Shown here: positions 1 through 6,215 of the stretch, one piece after another
How the letters are laid out: every line of letters begins with the position of its first letter
Numbering within the stretch: position 1 is the stretch's first letter
Source: Dermatophilaceae bacterium
GTDB lineage: Bacteria > Actinomycetota > Actinomycetes > Actinomycetales > Dermatophilaceae
Assembly (NCBI GenBank): GCA_013361975.1
Contig: JABFXB010000221.1
Location: forward strand, 1-6,337
Length of the DNA: 6,337 nt
Direction of reading: 5' to 3'
The notes under the pieces: generated by a model
Told to the model about the DNA's origin: nothing
Databases searched by the model: none
Seen by the model: only the letters and a program-made list of their open reading frames with translations
Translations under genes and position numbers: made by a program

Positions 1-120
1 ACCTCGCCCGAGACCTCGAGACTTCGTCTTCTCGATGCGCGACGCAAAGCGCGGGTCTTCGGCGTAGAGGGCTTCCTCCATCTGCTGGAGGAGTGCTTCC
101 TCGTGTTCCGAGAGTGCCAC
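1..120 (-). CDS. DUF3040 family membrane protein, 5' part only (first 40 codons)
   Basis: Reading leftward from a GTG at 120, the frame gives MALSEHEEALLQQMEEAL followed by a YAEDPRFAS element, then a basic stretch (RIEKTKSRGLGRG) before the window ends. The S-E-H-E start and the (Y)AEDP(R/K)FAS signature are the hallmark of actinobacterial DUF3040 proteins, small proteins with a short cytoplasmic N-terminal helix followed by two membrane segments; the membrane part would lie outside the window. The function of the family is unknown. The start is well supported: GGGAGG lies six bases upstream and there is no other in-frame start nearby. It follows dinB after 74 nt in the same direction. In actinobacteria this family commonly precedes mraZ and the division/cell-wall cluster, so that cluster is expected just beyond position 1; this is inference. 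Confidence 0.88.
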   Translation of the reverse strand, partial: MALSEHEEALLQQMEEALYAEDPRFASRIEKTKSRGLGRG

Positions 121-126
121 TCGGCA

Positions 127-132
127 CCTCCC
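127..132 (-). promoter_or_regulatory. Ribosome binding site of the DUF3040 gene
   Basis: On the minus strand the sequence is GGGAGG, followed by a six-base spacer (TGCCGA) and the GTG start at 120. It is one of the two strong Shine-Dalgarno matches in the window and settles the start of the DUF3040 gene. Confidence 0.8.
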
Positions 133-156
133 TGGTGCGAAATCGACTGTGCCCGA

Positions 157-162
157 ATCGTA
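157..162 (-). promoter_or_regulatory. Possible -10 element (TACGAT) upstream of the DUF3040 gene
   Basis: The gap between dinB and the DUF3040 gene (121-194, 74 nt) is less GC-rich than the flanking genes. It contains TACGAT on the minus strand, which fits the TAnnnT pattern of actinobacterial housekeeping promoters and lies 36 nt upstream of the GTG. No convincing -35 hexamer lies 16-18 nt further upstream. Transcription could simply run on from dinB, as I see no terminator hairpin. Treat this as a candidate only. Confidence 0.25.
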
Positions 163-194
163 TGTCGGAATCGGCCGACGCGGACTTCTTTACC

Positions 195-1454
195 TCAGGA
201 TAGATCTCGCTGCGCGCGATTGGAACCGGAGGGTCGGTCAGGCATGAGGCTTGCCGGCCGCACGGAGCCGGCACCGAACCGTGCACTCGCCCGGTCGACC
301 GCGCGGTCGGCCTCGCGCCACCCGTGCTCCGGCTCGTCGAGGGTTGCCTGGATGGGCGCCACAGCCGACGGGACGAGGCCCTCGAGGCGCACCCCGACGA
401 GCCGGATGCGGGCTCGCTGAAGACCGAGCCGGTCGAAGAGCTCGCGCGCGGTGGTGAAGATGTCGCGTGAGACGTCGGTGTGGTGGCGCAGCGTCTTGGC
501 GCGCGTGATCGTGGTGAAGTCGGCGAACCGGACCTTGATGCTGACCGTGCGACCCATCATCCCGGCCGACCGGGCGCGCGCGGCCGTGCGATCGGACAGC
601 CGCAGGAGCTCGCGGTGGATGCGCACCGGGTCGTCGATGTCGTGCGCGAACGTCTCGTCGGCGCCGATCGACTTCTCGCGGCGCTCCGGGACGACGGCGC
701 GGGGGTCGCGCCCCCAGGCGAGGTCGTGCAGGCTGCGGCCGGCGACGTCGCCGAGGGCCCGCTGCAGGGTCTCGACGGGCGTGTGCGCGAGGTCGGCGAC
801 CGATCGCAGTCCGAGCCGGTGCAGGTGCTCCTCGGTCTTGTCGCCGACGCCCCAGATGGCGCCCACGGGCAGCTGGTGCAGGAACGCGACCACCTCGTCG
901 CGCGGCACGACGATGAGCCCGTCGGGCTTGGCGAGGTTGGAGGCGAGCTTCGCGACGAACTTCGTGGCGGCCACGCCGACGGAGCACGTGATGCCCTGTT
1001 CGTCGGCGATGGTGTCGCGCAGCTGCTCGGCGATCTGCGTGGGACGGCCCAGGCGGCGTACGGCCCCGGAGACGTCGAGGAAGGCCTCGTCGAGCGAGAG
1101 CGGCTCGACGCTGTCGGTGATCGTCGTGAAGGTCGCCATGACGGCCTCGGAGATCGCGGCGTAGCGGCGGTGGTCGGGCTCGATGATGACGGCCTGGGGG
1201 CACAGCCGCTGGGCCCGGGCCATCGGCATCGCGGACGTGACCCCGAAGGCGCGGGCCTCGTAGGTCGCCGAGAGCACGACCGAGCGGCCGCTCGCGCCGC
1301 CGATGATGACCGGCTTGCCGCGCAGGTCGGGGCGCGAGATGAGCGACGCGGACGCGTAGAAGGCGTCCATGTCGACGTGCAGCACGGTGCAGCCCGTGTC
1401 GTCGGGCGGCTCGGAGCTGCCCCGGGTCGGCGCGGTGAACTGGCGGCGGCTCAT
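195..1454 (-). CDS. dinB: DNA polymerase IV (Y-family translesion polymerase, DinB)
   Basis: A 419-residue Y-family polymerase that copies past damaged template bases in the cytoplasm, without proofreading. The palm catalytic acidic residues are visible: D28 in HVDMDAFYAS and D122-E123 in SLDEAFLDV. Y33 occupies the steric-gate position that excludes ribonucleotides. The SVGVAATKFVAKLASNLAKP block (about 158-177) and the helix-hairpin-helix-like thumb segment WGVGDKT (201-207) follow. The little-finger domain runs from about 260 to 360 (KSIGADETF, SIKVRFADFTT). The C-terminal element RFGAGSVRPASLM (392-404) is typical of actinobacterial DinB. At the usual clamp-binding position there is only QATLDE (369-374), which lacks the usual aromatic or bulky end residue. 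The ATG at 1454 is the only start between the methyltransferase stop and the catalytic core. Its ribosome binding site is weak, so translation may depend on ribosomes arriving from the methyltransferase 36 nt upstream. Confidence 0.96.
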   Translation of the reverse strand: MSRRQFTAPTRGSSEPPDDTGCTVLHVDMDAFYASASLISRPDLRGKPVIIGGASGRSVVLSATYEARAFGVTSAMPMARAQRLCPQAVIIEPDHRRYAAISEAVMATFTTITDSVEPLSLDEAFLDVSGAVRRLGRPTQIAEQLRDTIADEQGITCSVGVAATKFVAKLASNLAKPDGLIVVPRDEVVAFLHQLPVGAIWGVGDKTEEHLHRLGLRSVADLAHTPVETLQRALGDVAGRSLHDLAWGRDPRAVVPERREKSIGADETFAHDIDDPVRIHRELLRLSDRTAARARSAGMMGRTVSIKVRFADFTTITRAKTLRHHTDVSRDIFTTARELFDRLGLQRARIRLVGVRLEGLVPSAVAPIQATLDEPEHGWREADRAVDRASARFGAGSVRPASLMPDRPSGSNRAQRDLS

Positions 1455-1490
1455 CCGGCACCCGCTGTCTCGGCGAGCCCGGTGGCCGGG

Positions 1491-2255
1491 TCAGGCGCGG
1501 CGGGCGACGACGTGCAGGGCATTGCCGAGGGTGCGGAGGAACTCGCGCCCCGGGCCGGAGACGAGCAGGTCGTCGAGCTCGGCGAGGGCAGCGCGGTCGG
1601 CCTCGGAGTCGATGAGCGACGCCGGCACGAGGTGTCCGAGGATGTTGGTGCCGCGCACCACGACGTCGGTGAAGCCGGCGTCGGCGAGCAGGGTCTCGAG
1701 CTGCTCGACGTCGAAGCGGCGTGGGAGCGGGTCGGTGCTCCCCCACCGGCCCGACGGGTCGACGAGGGCTGCCCGCGCCTGGGTGAACTCACCGGCGATG
1801 GCCTTGGCGAAGACGACGGCGAGGCGTCCGGAGACGAGGAGCGAGAGCACCCCGTCCTGGCCGAGGGCCTGGGCGATGGCGCGCAGCGTGGCCGCGGGGT
1901 CGTCGACGAACTCGAGGGTGCCGTGGCAGCAGGCGAGGTCGACGTGCCGGCCGGCGAGGATGCCGTCGAGGGAGTCGCCGTCGCCCTGGACACCGGTGAC
2001 ACGGCCCTCGATGCCGGCTTCTCGGGCCCGGCGGGCCAGCGAGGCGAGTGCGTCGGGACTGGGGTCGACGACGGTGACCCGGTGACCGGCCTCGGCGAGC
2101 GGGACGGCGACGCCGCCGGTGCCGCCGCCGAGGTCGAGCACCTCGAGCGGGCGTCCGAGCCGCTCGCCGCACTCGTCGGCGATGCGGCCCACGGCGGAGA
2201 CGACGGCCGACGGTCGGGCCGCTCCGCGTCGCTGGCGGGGCTGGTCGTCGGGCAC
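1491..2255 (-). CDS. Class I SAM-dependent methyltransferase, CmoM/SmtA-like
   Basis: This 254-residue protein has a complete Rossmann methyltransferase core: motif I VLDLGGGTGG (39-48), the acidic residue D64 ending strand 2 (VTVVDPS) that should bind the ribose of SAM, a GDGD turn (91-94), a strand-4 block VDLACCHGTLEFVDDP (105-120) and LGQDGVLSLLV (131-141). From memory of the E. coli protein, resemblance to CmoM (SmtA, 261 residues) runs through most of its length: LEWVADP matches LEFVDDP, GGVLSLMF matches DGVLSLLV, and the MVAGNFDYVQAG segment matches AIAGEFTQARAA. CmoM methylates carboxymethoxyuridine at the tRNA wobble position, but that pathway is best known from proteobacteria, so the substrate here is unknown. 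The GTG start at 2255 has GGAGG five bases upstream. It lies between dnaE2 (75 nt) and dinB (36 nt), probably co-transcribed with dinB. The N-terminal 15 residues are basic and probably disordered. Confidence 0.9.
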   Translation of the reverse strand: MPDDQPRQRRGAARPSAVVSAVGRIADECGERLGRPLEVLDLGGGTGGVAVPLAEAGHRVTVVDPSPDALASLARRAREAGIEGRVTGVQGDGDSLDGILAGRHVDLACCHGTLEFVDDPAATLRAIAQALGQDGVLSLLVSGRLAVVFAKAIAGEFTQARAALVDPSGRWGSTDPLPRRFDVEQLETLLADAGFTDVVVRGTNILGHLVPASLIDSEADRAALAELDDLLVSGPGREFLRTLGNALHVVARRA

Positions 2256-2260
2256 GGGAT

Positions 2261-2265
2261 CCTCC
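2261..2265 (-). promoter_or_regulatory. Ribosome binding site of the methyltransferase gene
   Basis: The minus strand reads GGAGG, then ATCCC, then the GTG start at 2255. The five-base spacing is good and fixes this GTG as the start. It also shows that the gene can initiate independently of dnaE2, which stops 75 nt upstream. Confidence 0.75.
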
Positions 2266-2291
2266 GTCGGGGAACGTGGCTCGCGCCGTGT

Positions 2292-2312
2292 CGCATGTGG
2301 TGGCGCATGTGG
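2292..2312. repeat. Two direct copies of CGCATGTGG, 12 bp apart
   Basis: In the 75-nt gap between dnaE2 and the methyltransferase gene, CGCATGTGG occurs at 2292-2300 and 2304-2312, start to start 12 bp, separated by TGG. On the minus strand it reads CCACATGCG. A spacing of just over one helical turn could suit a protein binding the same face of DNA, but with two short copies chance is quite possible. I see no terminator hairpin or clear promoter hexamers in this gap; the only short stem is GGC-GCGA-GCC at about 2280-2290. Confidence 0.5.
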
Positions 2313-2330
2313 TTCGTGTGCATCCTCACC

Positions 2331-5300
2331 CTAGTGCCCCGAGCTTCCCGGGCTCGCGTGCCACAGCTTGCGCGGCGGGCCCCCGACCGTGTCGCCGGGG
2401 ACGAGGGCGCTGGTGCCGCGGGCTCCCCTGACGTCGTCGCCGGCGGGCTTGATGTCGGCGTACGGCGACTGCTTGAACCCCGAGGCGTGGACGAGCACCC
2501 GGCGGCCGTCAGGGCCCTCCCCCACGCCGGCCGGCGCGCCATCACGACCGGCCAGTGCCCCGGCCCGCTCCCAGGCGGCCCGGTCGGCGGCGTCGAGCGC
2601 ATCGCGGACCGCGGTGATGCCGCCGGCGGTCCAGGCCTCCTGCAGGCCTGACAGCTCCCACGCTCCGGTGGCCCGGATCGAGACGCCCTTGGGGCCGGTG
2701 CGCCGCACCGTGCCACGGCAGAGGAGCAGCCACGAGTGGAAGACGGTGGCGGCATACGGGCCCTGGACGTCCTCGAAGAAGGTGAGGTCGGCGGGGCCTG
2801 TGGCGTCGTCGAGCGTCAGGAAGACGACCCGGCGGCCGGTGCGGATGGGTGGGGTCTGCGTGGCGACCTTGACCCCGGCGACCCACACCTCGCGGCCGCT
2901 GCGGCCCGAGAGCAGGTCTCGCGCCCGGGTGACACCGAGGGCATCGAGCATCGGGGCGTAGAAGTCGACGACGTGCCCGCTGGCGTCGAGACCGAGCACC
3001 TCGAGCTCGGCACGGACCCGCTCGGGGCCGGTCATCTCGGGCAGCCCGCTCGTCGCGGTGAGGCGGGGCGTGTCGCCCAGGTCGAGCGTCAGCTGGGTGG
3101 CGACGTGCTCGGGCGCGCCGGCGGAGGCCTGCGACTGGGCGGCGGCCAGGGCCCGGATGTCGCCGGTGGTCGAGACCGACGTGACGCGGCCCCGTGACGA
3201 GCGAGAGCGGCTCGCGGCCGAGACCCTCGCCCGCGACGAGCGCTGCGAGGCCGACCAGCGGTCGAGCTCGGCGACGTGGAGCAGCAGGTCTCGCCGGGTG
3301 ACCCTTCCGCGCCGGCCGAGCCCGCTGCGGGAGCGTCCCACCACCTCGGGTCCGCCCTCGCCGTGACGGGGCGGGCTGCCGAGGTCGATGTCGTGCAGGG
3401 AGTCGAAGCCGCCGGAGAGCACGAGCTTCTCGGCGACGGGCCGCGACACGTGGGCCCGCTGCCAGAAGTCGGAGAGGCTGGAGTACGGCTGGCCGGCGAC
3501 GATCTGGGCCACCTCGGCCTCGCTGATGCCGTGGACGTCAGCGAGCGAGAGCCGGATCGCCTCGCCGCCGTCGTCGGTGCGCTCGAAGCGGTAGGCGCCG
3601 GTCGAGACATTGACGTCGAGCCCGAGGATCGCGATGCCGAAGGCGCGGGCGTCGTCGAGGATGAGCCGCTTGGGGTACATGCCGGGGTCGTGGGTCAGCA
3701 CCCCGGCGAGGAAGGCGCCCGGGTGGTGCGCCTTGAGCCAGGCCGACTGGTAGGTCGGCAGCGCGAAGGCGGCGGCGTGCGCCTTGCAGAACCCGAACGA
3801 CGCGAAGGCCTTGAGGACCTCCCAGATCTTGTCGGCGACCTCGGGTGCGTAGCCGCGGGCCAGGGCGGCCGGGCGCCACCACTGCTCGATCTGCCGCTGG
3901 CCGTCGGGGGTGCCGAGCGCGCGACGCACCTCGTCGGCCTGCGCGAGGGTGACGCCCGTCGTCTCGGCGACGATCATGAGGACCTGCTCGTGGAAGACGA
4001 CGACTCCCTCGGTCTCCTCGAGCGCGGGGATGAGCGTCGGGTGGAGGAAGGAGGGGTCCTTCCAGCCCTGTCGTGCGTTGAGGAACGGGATGATCATGTC
4101 GCTCTTGACCGGCCCGGGGCGGAAGAGCGAGATGTCGATGATGAGGTCGTCGAAGGTCTGCGGCCCGAACTTGCCGATGAGCTCACGCTGGCCGGGGCTC
4201 TCGATCTGGAAGCAGCCGAGGGTCCGGGTCGAGCGGACGAGCTCGAAGGTCGGCTCGTCGTCGAAGGGCACCTGGCTCTCGTCGTCGAGGTCGATGCTCG
4301 TGCCGTCGACGCGCTCGACCTCGTCGACCGCATGGGCCATCGCCGACTGCATGCGGATGCCGAGGACGTCGAGCTTGAGCAGGCCCATCTCCTCGACGTC
4401 GTCCTTGTCGAACTGGCTCATCGGGAAGCCGAGCCAGCTCGCCTCGACGGGCGTGCGGTCGAGCAGGACCGAGTCGGAGAGCACGACCCCGCAGGGGTGC
4501 AGCGCGATGTGCCGGGGCAGCCCGTCGAGGCGCTCGACGATGTCGAACATCAGCTGCAGGCGCGGCACGTCGAGCCCGCTCGCGCGCAGTTCGGGCAGCT
4601 CGGACAGGGCGTTGCGCACGTTGCGGGCGGCGATGTGCGGGAACGCCTTGGCCATCGCGTCGACCTCGGGCGGCGGCAGCCCGAGCGCGGCGCCGGCGTC
4701 GCGGATCGCGTGGCGCACCCGGTAGGTGTCCATCATCGAGACGCAGGTGACCCGCTCGCCGCCGAAGTGGTCGAGGATGCGCTCGTAGATCTCGGTGCGC
4801 CGGGCCGACTCGACGTCGATGTCGATGTCGGGCAGCTCGGCCCGCAGCGGTGAGCAGAAGCGCTCCATGAGCAGGCCGTGGCGCATCGGGTCGACCCCGG
4901 AGATGCCGAGGAGGTAGTTGACGAGCGACCCGGCCCCGGAGCCACGGGCAGCGACCCGCACCCCCATCTCGCGGATGAGGTCGCAGACCTGGGCGACGGT
5001 GAGGAAGTAGGTCGCGTAGCCGAGCGTCTCGATGACGCCGAGCTCGTCCTCGAGCCGGTCGCTGACGGCACCGAGCTCGCTCTCGGAGCGGCCGGGGTAG
5101 CGGGTCGCGATGGACTCGCGACACCGGCGGGCGAGGACGTGGTGCGGGTTGGTGCCGGGACGGATGCCGAGCACCCCGGGCTCGGGCAGGTGCACCGAGC
5201 CGATGCCGAGGTCGGAACGGGGGTCCTGGATGCACTCGGTGGCGAGCGCGGTGGTGCGGGCGAGCAGCTCGCGCGCCTGCTCGCGGGCCAGCGACCCGCC

Positions 5301-6215
5301 GCCGACGAGCCCGGGCCCCGAGACCTGGACGACGTCGAGGGCGAGGGCGTGCATGAGCGGTGTGGGCGACAGGTGCCCCGCCGTGGTGACGCGGTCGAGG
5401 TGGCGCGCGTCGAGGGCGACGAGGCGGCGGGCGGCATCGAGGACGTCGACGATCGCGGCGTCCTGCGGGTCGGCGTGGCGCACCGCCGCCGTGATGACGC
5501 TCGGCACGCCGACGTCACGGGCGAGGGCGAGCATCCGCCCCGCCTGACCGAGGCTGCCGGGCTGGTGCTCGGGGCCGCCGTGGCAGACGACCTCGACGGC
5601 GACGGCCCCGCGCGGCAGCAGCGCGACCCAGCGCTCGAGCGCCGCCCTGGCCCGGTCGCGTCGCTTGGCGAGCACCTCGCGCCCGACGTCGGAGTCGGGG
5701 CCGAGCAGCACGGCGAGCCGCGAGGGACCGGCGGGATCGGGAGCGGGCCCCGGACGCGCGTGCTCGGCCACGAGGCTCGCGGTGGTGACCGGGTTGCCGC
5801 GCTCGCCACGCAGGTGGGTCGCGGTGACGAGCCGGCAGAGGGCGGCCCAGCCCTCGCCGGGTGCGAGCCCGGTGGCGCTGCCCCGCGCCAGCACCGTGAC
5901 GCGTGGCAGGCGTGGATCGACGAGTGCCCCACCGCGGACCGGGGTGCGCCCGGGTCGGCGCTGTCGCTCGGGGTGCTCGGGCCCGAGGGCGAGGTCGACG
6001 CCGAGGATCGGGGCGACGTCGTGCTCCATGCAGGAGCGCACGAACTTCACCGCGCCGTAGAGCCCGTCGCGGTCGGTCAGCGCGAGGGCCGGCTGCCCGA
6101 AGGCCGCCGCTCGCTCGACGAGCTGGTGCGGCTTGGCCGTGCCGTAGCGCATGGAGTAGCCGGACGCGACGTGCAGGTGGACGAAGGCTGGAGTGGTGGT
6201 GGTCATGCTGCTCAC
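2331..6215 (-). CDS. dnaE2: Error-prone DNA polymerase III alpha subunit, DnaE2
   Basis: C-family polymerase of 1294 residues, used in damage-induced mutagenesis. The N-terminal PHP domain begins at HLHVASGYS (H13, H15) and contains ALTDRDGLYGAVKF (45-58). The palm has PDIDID (462-467), with D463 and D465 as catalytic aspartates, and D616 in KLDVLGIR as the third. Other conserved blocks are ARGSGAGSLVNYLL (423-436), SLFRPGP (696-702), FHEQVL (741-746) and FGFCKAHAAAFA (807-818). An OB-fold region follows at about 1108-1190. The ending SGFKQSPYADIKP (1245-1257) plus RKLWHASPGSSG (1282-1293) is characteristic of actinobacterial DnaE2 and separates it from replicative DnaE1. It is longer than the usual roughly 1000-1150 residues, partly through a Ser/Arg-rich linker at 988-1040. 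The GTG at 6215 is preferred because it overlaps the upstream stop as GTGA; an ATG at 6206 is the alternative. No strong ribosome binding site is seen, which fits translational coupling. Any damage-inducible promoter must lie upstream of the window. Confidence 0.97.
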   Translation of the reverse strand: MSSMTTTTPAFVHLHVASGYSMRYGTAKPHQLVERAAAFGQPALALTDRDGLYGAVKFVRSCMEHDVAPILGVDLALGPEHPERQRRPGRTPVRGGALVDPRLPRVTVLARGSATGLAPGEGWAALCRLVTATHLRGERGNPVTTASLVAEHARPGPAPDPAGPSRLAVLLGPDSDVGREVLAKRRDRARAALERWVALLPRGAVAVEVVCHGGPEHQPGSLGQAGRMLALARDVGVPSVITAAVRHADPQDAAIVDVLDAARRLVALDARHLDRVTTAGHLSPTPLMHALALDVVQVSGPGLVGGGSLAREQARELLARTTALATECIQDPRSDLGIGSVHLPEPGVLGIRPGTNPHHVLARRCRESIATRYPGRSESELGAVSDRLEDELGVIETLGYATYFLTVAQVCDLIREMGVRVAARGSGAGSLVNYLLGISGVDPMRHGLLMERFCSPLRAELPDIDIDVESARRTEIYERILDHFGGERVTCVSMMDTYRVRHAIRDAGAALGLPPPEVDAMAKAFPHIAARNVRNALSELPELRASGLDVPRLQLMFDIVERLDGLPRHIALHPCGVVLSDSVLLDRTPVEASWLGFPMSQFDKDDVEEMGLLKLDVLGIRMQSAMAHAVDEVERVDGTSIDLDDESQVPFDDEPTFELVRSTRTLGCFQIESPGQRELIGKFGPQTFDDLIIDISLFRPGPVKSDMIIPFLNARQGWKDPSFLHPTLIPALEETEGVVVFHEQVLMIVAETTGVTLAQADEVRRALGTPDGQRQIEQWWRPAALARGYAPEVADKIWEVLKAFASFGFCKAHAAAFALPTYQSAWLKAHHPGAFLAGVLTHDPGMYPKRLILDDARAFGIAILGLDVNVSTGAYRFERTDDGGEAIRLSLADVHGISEAEVAQIVAGQPYSSLSDFWQRAHVSRPVAEKLVLSGGFDSLHDIDLGSPPRHGEGGPEVVGRSRSGLGRRGRVTRRDLLLHVAELDRWSASQRSSRARVSAASRSRSSRGRVTSVSTTGDIRALAAAQSQASAGAPEHVATQLTLDLGDTPRLTATSGLPEMTGPERVRAELEVLGLDASGHVVDFYAPMLDALGVTRARDLLSGRSGREVWVAGVKVATQTPPIRTGRRVVFLTLDDATGPADLTFFEDVQGPYAATVFHSWLLLCRGTVRRTGPKGVSIRATGAWELSGLQEAWTAGGITAVRDALDAADRAAWERAGALAGRDGAPAGVGEGPDGRRVLVHASGFKQSPYADIKPAGDDVRGARGTSALVPGDTVGGPPRKLWHASPGSSGH
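3096..3254 (-). other. Ser/Arg-rich low-complexity linker inside DnaE2
   Basis: This segment encodes DnaE2 residues 988-1040, between the helix-hairpin-helix-like region ending RRDLLLHVAELDRW and the clamp-motif-like QLTLDLGD. In residues 988-1015, 18 of 28 are Ser or Arg, including RSRSSRGR (1003-1010). It then becomes Ala/Gln-rich (ALAAAQSQASAGAP). The composition predicts a flexible, positively charged linker. The reading frame is intact on both sides, so this is not a frameshift. Confidence 0.7.

Noticed and set aside
153..168. A LexA/SOS-box-like palindrome CCGAATCGTATGTCGG upstream of the DUF3040 gene
   Set aside because: Only about 7 of 12 fixed positions match the actinobacterial TCGAAC-N4-GTTCGA pattern and both half-sites are imperfect, so it is too weak to call.
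238..1746. A 502-codon minus-strand frame overlapping dinB and the methyltransferase gene
   Set aside because: The product is an Arg/Pro/Ala-rich low-complexity sequence, typical of the wrong frame of a GC-rich gene, while the dinB frame has all Y-family motifs.
2280..2290. A short stem GGC-GCGA-GCC after dnaE2 as a terminator
   Set aside because: The stem has only three base pairs, its extension is mismatched and there is no T-run after it.
2304..2318. A LexA half-site (CGAAC on the minus strand) in the gap before the methyltransferase gene
   Set aside because: Only one half-site is present; the partner position reads TGCGCC and does not match GTTCGA.
480..2651. A 723-codon open frame on the plus strand, antisense to dinB, the methyltransferase gene and the end of dnaE2
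   Set aside because: Its translation is a Gly/Arg/Asp/Val/Glu-rich mixture without recognisable motifs, and it spans three genes that have clear catalytic motifs on the other strand. Long antisense frames are expected in GC-rich coding DNA.
3276..4853. A 525-codon open frame on the plus strand inside dnaE2
   Set aside because: It is antisense to the conserved polymerase core, and its composition (Asp, Glu, Val, Gly, Arg) is the usual shadow of high-GC3 codons.
4733..5932. A 399-codon minus-strand frame within dnaE2
   Set aside because: It is Ser/Pro/Arg-rich low-complexity sequence in a shifted frame of the intact dnaE2 gene.
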